From NCBI GenBank assembly GCA_964203055.1, contig CAXNKS010000001.1, forward strand, positions 124,001 to 188,000: a stretch of 64,000 nucleotides of DNA, written 5' to 3'. The position numbers were made by a program, and so were the translations under genes. Numbering within the stretch: position 1 is the stretch's first letter; each line of letters starts with the position of its first letter. Source of the stretch: Fontibacterium temperatum. GTDB taxonomy: Bacteria > Pseudomonadota > Alphaproteobacteria > Pelagibacterales > Pelagibacteraceae. A model generated the notes under the pieces. That model did no database searches, had not been told where the DNA came from, and saw nothing but the letters and a program-made list of their open reading frames with translations. Positions 26,364 through 36,115 of this stretch are shown here, piece after piece.

Positions 26364-27803
26364 ATGAGCGCTGAAAATATTAGAATTTTAAATACCACTA
26401 AAGAACTACCCAGCAATATAGAAGCGGAACAAATAATATTAGGATCAATCCTAGTAAATAACGAAATATTTGATGAAATTTCTACTATTGTTAATGAAAA
26501 TATATTCTTTGATCCAATTCATCAAAAAATATTTCATTATTTAAATAAATTAATCAGCAAGGGATTACTTGCAAGTCCTATCACTTTAAAAAATTATCTA
26601 GAAAATGATCAGTCATTAAAAGAATTGGGCGGTAATGAATACATTGCAAAGCTTACAAGACTCTCCACTTCTGCTTTTCAAGCCAAAGACTATTCCAAAG
26701 TAATTTATGATCTTTATTTAAGAAGAAAACTAATTGAATTATCTGAGAACACATTAACAGAAGCTAATAACAAAAATTTAGAACATACCGCTGAACAATT
26801 AATAGAGGGAACAGAAAAAAAACTTTTTGATCTTGCTGAAAGAGGCAAATTTGACAGATCATATATGTCTTTTGAAAAAGCTCTTGGCGAAACTGTCGAT
26901 ATGGCAATGCGAGCCTTTAAGAATGATGAGGGTATAGTTGGTGTGCCCACAGGTCTTCGAGATTTGGATGAGAGGCTTGGAGGAATGCACAAAGGTGATC
27001 TAGTTATCATCGCTGGAAGACCTTCTATGGGAAAGACTGCTCTTGCAACTAACATTGCTTTTCATGCTGCAAAAAACATTATGGAAAAAAAACTAGGAAA
27101 ATCTTCTGTTGCGTTCTTTTCTTTGGAAATGTCTTCTGAACAATTATCAACGAGAATATTAGCAGAACAATCAAGAATTAGATCAAATGATATAAGAAGA
27201 GGAAAAATTACTCAGGAAGATTTAGAAAAATTTATCGAAGCTTCAAAAAATATTAATGACCTTCCTCTTTATATCGATGAAACTCCTGCAATTAAAATTT
27301 CTACATTAGCAAATAGAGCGCGAAGAATTAAAAGACTTCATGGTTTAGATTTAATTGTTGTCGACTATATACAGTTAATGACTACTGGAAATTTCAAATA
27401 CGAAGGCAGAGTTCAAGAAATTGGAGAAATAACTCAAGGACTAAAAGCTCTAGCAAAAGAACTAAGCGTTCCTGTTTTAGCTTTATCTCAGTTATCTCGA
27501 GCTGTTGAACAAAGAGATGATAAGAGACCTCAGCTGTCAGATTTGAGAGAGTCTGGTTCTATTGAGCAAGATGCTGATGTGGTTATGTTTGTATATCGAC
27601 CAGAGTATTATTTAGAAAAAAGCGAACCTCAAGCTGGAACAGCAGAACATATAACATGGCAAGAAAAAATGAGCCAAGTACATAATCAGGCACTAGTAAT
27701 AATTGGCAAACAAAGGCATGGCCCTACAGGTATAATTAATTTAGAATTTGAGAGCGCTTATACTAAGTTTAAAGATGCAAATAATATAAAATTTGATAAT
27801 TAA
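26364..27803 (+). CDS. dnaB: Replicative DNA helicase
   Basis: DnaB (479 residues) is the hexameric 5'-3' fork helicase. The N-terminal domain (about 12-115: LPSNIEAEQIILGSILVNNE) binds primase and the C-terminal RecA-like domain follows. Motifs seen: Walker A IIAGRPSMGKTALATN, FFSLEMSSEQL, Walker B LIVVDYIQLM, ALSQLSRAVEQRDDKRP and the arginine-finger region SDLRESGSIEQDADVVMFVYR. No intein interrupts it. alr follows after six bases. Confidence 0.97.
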   Translation: MSAENIRILNTTKELPSNIEAEQIILGSILVNNEIFDEISTIVNENIFFDPIHQKIFHYLNKLISKGLLASPITLKNYLENDQSLKELGGNEYIAKLTRLSTSAFQAKDYSKVIYDLYLRRKLIELSENTLTEANNKNLEHTAEQLIEGTEKKLFDLAERGKFDRSYMSFEKALGETVDMAMRAFKNDEGIVGVPTGLRDLDERLGGMHKGDLVIIAGRPSMGKTALATNIAFHAAKNIMEKKLGKSSVAFFSLEMSSEQLSTRILAEQSRIRSNDIRRGKITQEDLEKFIEASKNINDLPLYIDETPAIKISTLANRARRIKRLHGLDLIVVDYIQLMTTGNFKYEGRVQEIGEITQGLKALAKELSVPVLALSQLSRAVEQRDDKRPQLSDLRESGSIEQDADVVMFVYRPEYYLEKSEPQAGTAEHITWQEKMSQVHNQALVIIGKQRHGPTGIINLEFESAYTKFKDANNIKFDN

Positions 27804-27809
27804 CCATGA

Positions 27810-28893
27810 ATGCAATATTCGCATTCAAAACTAATTATAAATTTAAATAATATTAAAAATAATCTTAATATTATCAAAAAATTTTCAAAAACAACTATTT
27901 GTCCAGTTATTAAAGCAAACGCTTATGGTCTTGGCGATGTTCAAATTGCAAAATTTTTAAAAAAAAATAAATGTAAAGATTTTTGGGTTGCAAATATTTC
28001 TGAAGCCTTAAAAATAACAAAAAAGATCTCAAATATTAATATTTATGTAGCCAATGGATTAAACAAAAATGAAGAGCAAATATTTTTTAAAAATAAATTT
28101 ATACCTATTCTTAATACTTATGAACAATTTAAGAAATGGACAAATTTTTTAAATAAGAAAAAACTCTTTAATAAATTAGCCATCCAAGTTGATACGGGAA
28201 TGTGCAGATCTGGAATGCAGGATGAAGAAATTTTAAAAATATATAATGAACGATCAATAATTAAAAAATTTAAAGAAGTTATAATATATACTCACCTTGC
28301 AAGTGCTGATGAGAAAAAAAGCAAATATAATATCCATTCAAAAAAATAGATTTTTAAAAATAAAAACAATGTTTAATTTACCAAATTGTAAATTTAGTCT
28401 TGCTGCCTCAGGAGGAATATTTTTGGGTAAAGAATATCATTTTGATATGGTGAGACCCGGTATTGCTTTGTATGGTGGAAAATTATTTTTTAAAAAAGAA
28501 TTAAAAAATGTAGTTTCTTTAATATCTCCTGTTATTCAAATAAATCGTCTTAAGAAAGGTGAAACAGCTGGATACAATCAAAGCTATAAAGCAAAAAAAG
28601 ATATAGTCACTGCAACTATTCCTCTTGGATATGCTGATGGAGTAAAAATCAGAATATCTAATATAGGTTATGTATTTTATAAAAATGTTAAACTTCCAAT
28701 GATTGCAAGAATTTCTATGGATTTAATGATAGTCGATGTCACTAAAGTTAAAAATATAATTAAAATTGGAGATTATTTAGAAGTGTTTGGAAAAAATTTA
28801 AATTTAGATAGTTTTGCAAAAGTCTCTGATACTTCTCCCTACGATATTATTACTTCTGTCTCTGAAAGATGCGAAAGAGTATATATTAATTAA
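27810..28893 (+). CDS. alr: Alanine racemase, frameshifted in an A7 run
   Basis: Alr makes D-alanine for peptidoglycan, using PLP bound by the Lys in VIKANAYGLGDVQIA. The first frame ends at 28349 after ADEKKSKYNIHSKK. Removing one A from the seven-A run 28340-28346 joins it to NRFLKIKTMFNLPNCKFSLA and gives 360 residues. The second half carries ASGGIF, MVRPGIALYGG, the catalytic-Tyr motif TAGYNQSYKA, ATIPLGYADG and MARISMDLMIVDVT-type sequence. The gene lies between dnaB and the MMPL transporter in one operon. Confidence 0.94.
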
Positions 28894-28895
28894 AG

Positions 28896-31352
28896 ATGAA
28901 TTTTATAAATCAACTTTATAAGAAATTTTTAGAAAGACCCAAATTAATACTTATTGCGTTAATACTAATATTTTCGTTTTCTGTTTATAATGCCAAAAAT
29001 TTTCAATTAGACGCATCGGCTGATTCATTATTATTAGAAAATGATCCTGATTTAAATTACTTAAGATCCGTAAATGAGCGTTATTCATCTGAAGAATTTT
29101 TTGTAATTACATATTCTCCTAAAAAAAAAATTAACGAGGAAAGTCTTAAGGAATTAAGAAAATTTGTTGATGAAATTAACAATATAAAATGGGTAAGCAA
29201 AAGCATAAGTGTTTTAAATGCTCCTTTATTTGAAAGTTCGGATCTACCCTTAATAGAAAAAATTAAAAATATTCAATACATAGTTACTCCAGGCATTGAA
29301 ATTAATAGAGCTCTAAATGAATTAAAAAATAGCCCCGTATATAAAAAATTAATAATAAATGAAGACGCCACTACTTTTGGAATTGTTGTCTATATCAAAG
29401 ATAATAAAGAATATTTATCAGCTTTAAAAACAAACAAGATTTTTCTAGACAAGCAACAGAATAGTAAACTTTCGGAAAAAGATTTGAAAGAATTTGAATC
29501 TCAAAATAAAATTTTAGAAAAACTTAAAAAAGAACATAATAAGAATTTAGAATTTTATAATATTGAGATTAGGTCTCATATTTCAAAATATAAAAATATT
29601 GCAGATATTAATCTTTCAGGAATTCCTATGATAGCTGATGACTTAATATCTTTTGTAAAAAAAGATATTACTGTTTTCGGTTCAGGTGTTTTTATTTTTA
29701 TTATAATAACTTTATGGTTTATTTTTAGAGATATTAGATGGGTAGTCTTCCCTCTTCTAAGTTGTTTTTTATCTATAGCTATAATGGTTGGAATGTTAGG
29801 TTATTTAAATTGGAAAGTGACAGTAATATCTTCTAATTTTATTTCACTAATGCTTATTCTTACAATGGAAATAAACATTCACTACGTAGAAAGATACAAA
29901 CAGCTACAAGCGGAATTTCCTAAAAAGAAAGAGAATTATCTTGCTTATCTAACTACAACAAAAATTTTTACCCCAATATTGTACGCAGTTTTAACAACTG
30001 CATTGGCATTCTTATCCTTTATTTTTTGCGATATTAAACCAGTTATAGATTTTGGATGGATGATGACTCTTGGATTATTTATTTCGTTATTTGTATCAAT
30101 GATATTACTTCCTTATTTAATCATTAAGTTTAAACCAAAAGCGACGCCCATTCATCAAAGCAAAGATTCAAAAATTGCGGAGATATTTGCCTCTATTGCT
30201 ATAAATCAAAGGTTTTTAGTCTTGGCCTTCTCAACTATTATTTTAATTTTGAGTATTTATGGAATGACAAGACTAAAAGTTGAAAATAGTTTTATTAACT
30301 ACTTTGATAAAAAAACTGAAATATATCAAGGAATGAAATTAATTGATGAAAAATTAGGAGGAACAACTCCTTTAGAAATTATTTTAAAATTTAAAGACTC
30401 AGACAGCAAGAGCAACAAGAATGATGATGATTTTTTTCAAGGCTCTGACTCAAATGAATACAAAGATAGTTATTGGTTTACTAATTTTAGAGTAAATAAA
30501 ATTGTTAATGTTCATCAATATTTAGAAACTTTACCTGAGATAGGAAAAGTCTTATCTTTTTATTCAGTTTTACAATTGGGTGAAAAGATTAATGATAATA
30601 AAAAATTAGGACCTCTAGAAATGGCAATTTTATATAGTAAATTACCAGATGATATTAAAAAAAGTATAGTAACACCCTATGTTTCAATTGAAAACAATGA
30701 AGCAAGAATTTCTCTTAGAATAATAGATTCTAATCCTAATCTTAATAGAAAAGAACTTTTAATAAAAATTCAAAAAGATTTAGAAGAAAAATTAAACCTT
30801 AACAAGGACGAATTCAAAATTACAGGAATATTAGTAATATTTAATAACTTGTTGCAAAGTTTATTTGATTCACAAATTAAAACTTTAGGAATAACATTTG
30901 CAGGAATTTTCATTTTACTATTAATATTATTTAAATCATTATCTTGGTCTATTGTGGCTGCTATTCCAAATTTTACTGCAGCTTTATTTATTTTAGGAAG
31001 TTTAGGATTGTTTAATATCCCTTTAGATATGATGACAATAACTATTGCATCTATTAGCGTTGGAATAGCTATTGATAATAGCATTCACTATATTTATCGT
31101 TTTAGAGAAGAATTTAAAATAAACAAAAATTATAAAAAAACAATTGAGATTTGTCACAAATCTGTAGGCAAAGCGATAGTCAACGCTTCATTAACTATTG
31201 TCTTTGGATTTTCAATATTAATATTTTCTAACTTTATTCCTTCAATTTATTTTGGAATTTTTACTGGTTTAGCAATGTTAACAGCTATGACTCTTGTGTT
31301 AACTTTAATGCCACAGTTAATTGCAATTATTAAACCATTTAAGAATGGATAG
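28896..31352 (+). CDS. RND/MMPL-family membrane exporter
   Basis: An 818-residue inner-membrane protein with the two-fold RND layout: one helix at about 15-30, a large periplasmic domain, a helical block from about 265-415, then a second helix at about 445-460, a second periplasmic domain and a final helical block (about 660-815). The sequences SVGIAIDNSIHYIYRFREEF and the matching LILTMEINIHYVERY show the RND motif in both halves. Close relatives include hopanoid (HpnN-like) and other lipid exporters; the substrate cannot be told here, and no hopanoid gene is in the window. It overlaps cvpA by eight bases. Confidence 0.85.
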   Translation: MNFINQLYKKFLERPKLILIALILIFSFSVYNAKNFQLDASADSLLLENDPDLNYLRSVNERYSSEEFFVITYSPKKKINEESLKELRKFVDEINNIKWVSKSISVLNAPLFESSDLPLIEKIKNIQYIVTPGIEINRALNELKNSPVYKKLIINEDATTFGIVVYIKDNKEYLSALKTNKIFLDKQQNSKLSEKDLKEFESQNKILEKLKKEHNKNLEFYNIEIRSHISKYKNIADINLSGIPMIADDLISFVKKDITVFGSGVFIFIIITLWFIFRDIRWVVFPLLSCFLSIAIMVGMLGYLNWKVTVISSNFISLMLILTMEINIHYVERYKQLQAEFPKKKENYLAYLTTTKIFTPILYAVLTTALAFLSFIFCDIKPVIDFGWMMTLGLFISLFVSMILLPYLIIKFKPKATPIHQSKDSKIAEIFASIAINQRFLVLAFSTIILILSIYGMTRLKVENSFINYFDKKTEIYQGMKLIDEKLGGTTPLEIILKFKDSDSKSNKNDDDFFQGSDSNEYKDSYWFTNFRVNKIVNVHQYLETLPEIGKVLSFYSVLQLGEKINDNKKLGPLEMAILYSKLPDDIKKSIVTPYVSIENNEARISLRIIDSNPNLNRKELLIKIQKDLEEKLNLNKDEFKITGILVIFNNLLQSLFDSQIKTLGITFAGIFILLLILFKSLSWSIVAAIPNFTAALFILGSLGLFNIPLDMMTITIASISVGIAIDNSIHYIYRFREEFKINKNYKKTIEICHKSVGKAIVNASLTIVFGFSILIFSNFIPSIYFGIFTGLAMLTAMTLVLTLMPQLIAIIKPFKNG

Positions 31353-31893
31353 TTTTATAAATTTTTTTCAATCTAAAAATATAAATGTATTCGATATCAT
31401 CGTAGCTATAATAATTCTCTTTAACTTAATATCTTCGCTTAAAAAAGGATTTGTATTGAGTCTAGTTTCCTTTTTGAAATGGATCATTGCTTTTATAATA
31501 GCAAAATATTCAATTCCTTATGTCCTTCCTTATATTAGTAAAATAATTGAAAATGAGTCAACAGCCAGAACAGTGTCTGGCGTAACTGTGTTTTTATTAA
31601 GTCTATTCTTAATTATAGTCTTAGGCAAAGCTATGGGAAAATCTTTAAAATGGGCTGGTTTAGGAGGAATTGATAAATTGTTTGGTTTTATCTTTGGGGG
31701 GATTACGGGATATTTTTATTGTGTTATAATACTGAGTCTATCTAATTATATTTACCTATATGATAAGTGGCCTGCCTATCTCAAAAATGGCTCTTCTTAC
31801 AACGTCATTGAATATGGAAGAAAGTTATTTGACGAAAAAATTCTATTTAGTAACGAATATATTGATGAAACAAAAAAGAAATTAAAAAAATAA
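31345..31893 (+). CDS. cvpA: CvpA family membrane protein
   Basis: A 182-residue inner-membrane protein, four hydrophobic segments (about 13-30, 38-57, 72-93, 112-133) and a polar tail. CvpA is needed for colicin V production and envelope tolerance in E. coli, but its molecular action is unknown. The start ATG 31345 is chosen because it begins MDSFINFFQSKNINVFDIIV, matching the family N-terminus; an upstream start lies deep in the transporter gene. It is followed by purF after four bases, the same pairing as in E. coli. Confidence 0.87.
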   Translation: MDSFINFFQSKNINVFDIIVAIIILFNLISSLKKGFVLSLVSFLKWIIAFIIAKYSIPYVLPYISKIIENESTARTVSGVTVFLLSLFLIIVLGKAMGKSLKWAGLGGIDKLFGFIFGGITGYFYCVIILSLSNYIYLYDKWPAYLKNGSSYNVIEYGRKLFDEKILFSNEYIDETKKKLKK

Positions 31894-31897
31894 ATTT

Positions 31898-33349
31898 ATG
31901 CTATTAGATTTAAACGCTGACAAATTAAAAGAAGAGTGTGGTGTTTTTGGAATCTTTGATCATATTGACGCTTCTGCTTTAACTGCTTTAGGACTACATT
32001 CTTTACAACATCGAGGTCAAGAATCGTGCGGAATTGTTTCTTATGATGGTAAAAATTATTTTTCTGAAAGAAGATTAGGACTAGTCGGTGATAACTTCAC
32101 AAAAGAAACAACCATACAAAAACTTCCTGGAAATTTTGCAATAGGTCATAATCGTTATTCTACAACAGGAGCTCCTGTTTTAAGAAATATACAGCCCTTT
32201 TTTGCAGATCTATATACCGGTGGAATTAGCATTGCTCATAATGGAAATCTTACTAATTCGATAATGTTAAGGGAAAAAATGATTAAAGATGGAGCTATAT
32301 TTCAAACTACCTCCGATACAGAAACAATAGTTCAGTTAATAGCTCGTTCAAAAAGATTAAAAACTATTGATAAAATAATAGACTCTTTGTTTCAAATACA
32401 AGGTGGATACGCTCTTGTTATGCTAACAAATAAAAAACTGATCGGCGTAAGAGATCCTTATGGAATAAGACCTTTAGTTCTTGGTAAGTTAAAAAAATCA
32501 TATGTACTAGCCTCTGAAACTTGTGCATTAGATATTATTGGTGCAACTTTTGTTCGTGAGGTTGAAAATGGTGAAATTGTAGTTATTACAAATGATGGGG
32601 TTGAAAGTATTAAGCCATTCCCTAAAATGAAAGCACGTCCATGCATATTTGAATATATATATTTTGCAAGACCTGACAGTTTAATGTCTGGAAAAAGCGT
32701 TTACGAATTTAGGAAAAATTTCGGCGAACAATTGGCAAAAGAATCCCCTGTGGATGCTGATATGGTTTCAGCAGTTCCAGATTCTGGGGTTCCTGCTGCA
32801 ATAGGATATTCTAGAGAATCAAAAATCTCTTTCGAATTAGGGTTGATAAGAAATCATTATGTAGGAAGAACCTTCATTGAGCCTACTCAGCAAATTAGAC
32901 AATTAGGTGTTAAATTAAAACACAATCCAAATGCATCTTTAGTTAAAAATAAAAAAATAATTTTAATAGACGACTCTATAGTAAGAGGAAATACATCAAA
33001 AAAAATAGTTCAGATGATGTATGATGCTGGGGCAAAAGAAGTTCATATGAGAATATCTTGCCCTCCTATTATGTATCCAGATTACTATGGAATAGACACT
33101 CCAGATAAAGATCAGCTTTTGGCTTCAAATATGTCATTAGATGAAATGACTAAATATATTGGTGTTAAAACATTAAAATTCTTATCCATTGATGGTATTT
33201 ACAAAGCTATGGGCTATCAAAAACGTAATAATACAAATCCTGAATTTACAGATCATTATTTTACAGGAGACTATCCTATTCCTCCTCTAGATCAGTCAAA
33301 TAGAAGCGTAAAAGATAATCAGTTATCTCTACTTAGCAATATTAGATAA
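31898..33349 (+). CDS. purF: Amidophosphoribosyltransferase
   Basis: PurF (483 residues) commits PRPP and glutamine to purine synthesis. A 13-residue propeptide precedes the catalytic Cys14 (KEECGVFGIFDH), which becomes the N-terminal nucleophile. The glutaminase domain has LHSLQHRGQESCGI, GHNRYSTTG and IAHNGNLTN; the phosphoribosyltransferase domain has the PRPP loop KIILIDDSIVRGNTSKKI and VPDSGVPAAIGY. No 4Fe-4S cysteine set like that of B. subtilis is evident at the C-terminus. It converges on der with a one-base gap. Confidence 0.97.
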   Translation: MLLDLNADKLKEECGVFGIFDHIDASALTALGLHSLQHRGQESCGIVSYDGKNYFSERRLGLVGDNFTKETTIQKLPGNFAIGHNRYSTTGAPVLRNIQPFFADLYTGGISIAHNGNLTNSIMLREKMIKDGAIFQTTSDTETIVQLIARSKRLKTIDKIIDSLFQIQGGYALVMLTNKKLIGVRDPYGIRPLVLGKLKKSYVLASETCALDIIGATFVREVENGEIVVITNDGVESIKPFPKMKARPCIFEYIYFARPDSLMSGKSVYEFRKNFGEQLAKESPVDADMVSAVPDSGVPAAIGYSRESKISFELGLIRNHYVGRTFIEPTQQIRQLGVKLKHNPNASLVKNKKIILIDDSIVRGNTSKKIVQMMYDAGAKEVHMRISCPPIMYPDYYGIDTPDKDQLLASNMSLDEMTKYIGVKTLKFLSIDGIYKAMGYQKRNNTNPEFTDHYFTGDYPIPPLDQSNRSVKDNQLSLLSNIR

Positions 33350-33350
33350 T

Positions 33351-34184
33351 TTAATATTTTTTAGATTTAAAAGGGTTTTCGGCGCTAACAAATCTTAAAA
33401 AGATTTTAAAACCCTTAATATTAAATTTTTTACTTAAACTTTTTGCTAAATATTTTTGATAATCTAATGAAAGTTTATTAGCTTGATTTCCAAAAATTTT
33501 AAAAATTATTGGTCTTGTGCTTACTTGCTTAATATATTTTATTTTAGGTCGAAATCTTGAGTATACAGGGATTTTATTCTTATTTATTGCGTTCTGTAAT
33601 GCCTCATTAAGATCTTTATTATCAAAATTTTTTCTTAAACGGGAATGTATACTAATTACTTCATCAAATATTTTTTTAGGAAATTCTAGCTTTAAAGAAC
33701 AGATACTAAATGGATCTTCTAATAAAGCATCAGAAAATAAATTTTTTATATAATAAATATATTCATTTTTAATTTTTTTTAATTCATCAACTAAATCAAT
33801 TTTATTAATGACAAAAATTAATCCTTTGCCTTTATCCAGTACTAGTCTACAAATTTGTTTGTCTGTTTTTGTAAATTCTTTATCGGCTTCAATCATAAAC
33901 AACACAACGTCTGCAAGATAAATTGCTTTCAAACTTTCTTTTGTGATATATTGCTGTTCGTCAGATTTTGATTTTCCTTTTCTTTTTAATCCTCCAGAAT
34001 CAATTAATTTAAAAGTTCTATTTTTGTATGTAATGTTATCTATAAAAAGATCTGTTGTTGTTCCTGGTATTTCACTAACAGGTGACAAATCTTTGTTTAA
34101 AACTTTGTTGAAAAAAGTAGATTTACCAACATTAGGTTTTCCTACTATTGCAAGAGTAATAACTCCTGATGATATTTTATCCAT
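33351..34184 (-). CDS. der: Der/EngA-like ribosome-assembly GTPase with a single G domain
   Basis: Der normally has two GTPase domains and a KH-like C-terminal domain (about 440-490 residues) and matures the 50S subunit. This gene encodes only 277 residues. It has one G domain (G1 GKPNVGKS, G2 GTTTD, G3 DSGG, G4 NKID), then a KH-like domain (STRPIIFKIFGNQ and LSLDYQKYLAKSLSKK). The KRKGKSKSDEQQY after G3 is the second-domain signature, so the first G domain is the one missing. The bamB stop overlaps the start ATG (TAATG), leaving no room for it upstream. It has no frameshift. Either a natural domain loss or a divergent paralogue. Confidence 0.85.
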   Translation of the reverse strand: MDKISSGVITLAIVGKPNVGKSTFFNKVLNKDLSPVSEIPGTTTDLFIDNITYKNRTFKLIDSGGLKRKGKSKSDEQQYITKESLKAIYLADVVLFMIEADKEFTKTDKQICRLVLDKGKGLIFVINKIDLVDELKKIKNEYIYYIKNLFSDALLEDPFSICSLKLEFPKKIFDEVISIHSRLRKNFDNKDLNEALQNAINKNKIPVYSRFRPKIKYIKQVSTRPIIFKIFGNQANKLSLDYQKYLAKSLSKKFNIKGFKIFLRFVSAENPFKSKKY

Positions 34185-35482
34185 TAATTGAGTATTATTA
34201 ATTCCGAAGAACGATTAAGGATTAATATTTTATTATCAACTATAATTGGCGCCCTAGATAGATCATTATTAATTTTTTTATGAGTAATATATTTTCCATC
34301 ATTTGCTGATATCTTATAAATATCTCCATTCGAAGATGTTACATATAAGTTATTTGAAGCTAGTAATAGTCCATAATAATCTGGAGAAACTTTCTTATCT
34401 TTTGATAACTTAGCAAGATTTAAAGACCATAAAATAGCACCATTTGTTTTATTAAAAGCAATAACAAACCCATTTTCAGTTAATACAAATAAATATTTAT
34501 CAGTGCTAATGTGGTTTTGAATTGATGATAATTTTTGAGACCATTTTATTTCGCCTGTTTCAAGGTTAAAATTAAATAAATCCCCACTATTTGAGGAAAC
34601 AAAAACATCTTTTTTATCAATTAAAATATTTGAAATTTTAAAAACTAAATTATTAGAAATAGTATTTTGAGATAAAATATTTTTTGTCCAGATAATAACT
34701 TGCTGATCTAAATCAATTGAAGTTATGTCACCAACATCATTGGAAAATAATAATTTATTATCATATAACGAAATATTACTAGATCTTGATGGTTTTATTA
34801 AACCAGACAAAGATTCAAAGCTCCATATTTTTTGTCCATCCGAAGGATTAAAAGCATAAAGACGACTATTTTGATTCACAACATACAAAACGCCTTTGTG
34901 AAAATTCAAATGTGATGAAAATGGAATACCATAATTTTGTTGCCAAATAGTTTTTCCTGTCTGAACATCAACTGAATAGATAAATCCTAAATTATCAGCT
35001 GCATACAAAACATCGCCATTTAAAAATAACGCTATATTTTTTGGATAATCATTATAAGTACTTGTATATATTTTTAATTCCCAGATAATTTTTTGATTAT
35101 TCACATCGAATTTATATATTTTTCCTTTTTCATCACTTAAAAAAACAAAATTTTCAAATACTAATAATGAACCACTATCATTATTTTTATTTAAATAATC
35201 TCCTATATTCTTTTTAAAGATATCTTGAAATTTTCCTTCATAAACTAAATGGTCATAAAAATTATTAGAAGAAAAATGTTCATAAGACCATTTTTTATTA
35301 AGTTGAGGTTGATTTAATTGCAATATAGATCTGGAATCAACTTCCTTATCAAAAACATTATTTGCTTCAAAAACGTTTATTTTTTCTCCTTGCTTCTTAA
35401 AGATCTCAAGATCTACTTTTTTATCTTTATCGGATGAACATGAAAAAATAAAAAGAGAAAAGAAAATTAAAAATAATTTCAT
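34184..35482 (-). CDS. bamB: Outer membrane assembly lipoprotein BamB (PQQ-like beta-propeller)
   Basis: A 432-residue lipoprotein of the beta-barrel assembly machine, which docks to BamA. The signal peptide ends in a lipobox with the acylated Cys at about residue 15 (IFSCSSDKDKK). The rest repeats PQQ-like blades, each with Gly-rich turn plus Trp or Tyr: FVFLSDEKGKIYKFDVNNQK, YAADNLGFIYSVDVQTGKT, YAFNPSDGQKIWSFES, FVSSNSGDLFNFNLETGE and VIAFNKTNGAILWS. It lies between a YfgM-like gene and der, the E. coli order yfgM-bamB-der. Confidence 0.93.
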   Translation of the reverse strand: MKLFLIFFSLFIFSCSSDKDKKVDLEIFKKQGEKINVFEANNVFDKEVDSRSILQLNQPQLNKKWSYEHFSSNNFYDHLVYEGKFQDIFKKNIGDYLNKNNDSGSLLVFENFVFLSDEKGKIYKFDVNNQKIIWELKIYTSTYNDYPKNIALFLNGDVLYAADNLGFIYSVDVQTGKTIWQQNYGIPFSSHLNFHKGVLYVVNQNSRLYAFNPSDGQKIWSFESLSGLIKPSRSSNISLYDNKLLFSNDVGDITSIDLDQQVIIWTKNILSQNTISNNLVFKISNILIDKKDVFVSSNSGDLFNFNLETGEIKWSQKLSSIQNHISTDKYLFVLTENGFVIAFNKTNGAILWSLNLAKLSKDKKVSPDYYGLLLASNNLYVTSSNGDIYKISANDGKYITHKKINNDLSRAPIIVDNKILILNRSSELIILN

Positions 35483-36115
35483 TTATTTAATATCTTTAAT
35501 TTTTTTTTCTAGATCTTTTTTGAAAATCTCAGGAATATCTGAAATTTTAATTGCCTGATCATAAATATCTTTTGCTTTAATTTTCTGTCCTTTGCTTATA
35601 TAAAAATCACCCAATATCTCTAATGACAAAACTCTCCATGGAGAATTTTTAAAATCACCTGGATTTAATAAAATTAAAACTTGTTGCTCGTCTAAATTAT
35701 CAAAAGCTAATAAAGTTTTCTTAATTTTAAATAAATCTTTATCATTTTTCTCTATATTAGACATAATTGCATAATCTAAAATTGAGATTTGCTCATTTTT
35801 ATTATCTTTTGATAACTCTAGTAATTTAGAAATTGCTAATACTTTATATAAATTAATTTTAGAATCTTTTAAAATTTCTAGTCTCTTTTTGGCCTCAGCT
35901 ATTTTTTTATCATTAATAAGGCTTAAAATTACAACATATTCTTGTGTATATTTTTTTGCTCTATTTTCAAAAATAATATTTTTGCTAACTATTATAGTGA
36001 TTATTAAAAAAAAAATAATAATGAAAATAATAATTATAAATTTATATTTTTTTAAAAAATTAATAAATTTATCTTGTTTTAAATCGTCTTCTATTTCGTT
36101 GAAAATTTGATTCAT
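35483..36115 (-). CDS. YfgM-like TPR membrane protein
   Basis: A 210-residue protein with a short cytoplasmic N-terminus, a strong membrane segment (about 26-48, FIIIIFIIIFFLIITIIVSK) and a periplasmic helical, TPR-like domain (LLNPGDFKNSPWRVLSLEIL, GDFYISKGQKIKAKDIYDQA). This is the layout of YfgM, an accessory factor of the SecYEG translocon in E. coli. The position directly before bamB supports the call. The start overlaps the panB stop (ATGA). Confidence 0.75.
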   Translation of the reverse strand: MNQIFNEIEDDLKQDKFINFLKKYKFIIIIFIIIFFLIITIIVSKNIIFENRAKKYTQEYVVILSLINDKKIAEAKKRLEILKDSKINLYKVLAISKLLELSKDNKNEQISILDYAIMSNIEKNDKDLFKIKKTLLAFDNLDEQQVLILLNPGDFKNSPWRVLSLEILGDFYISKGQKIKAKDIYDQAIKISDIPEIFKKDLEKKIKDIK

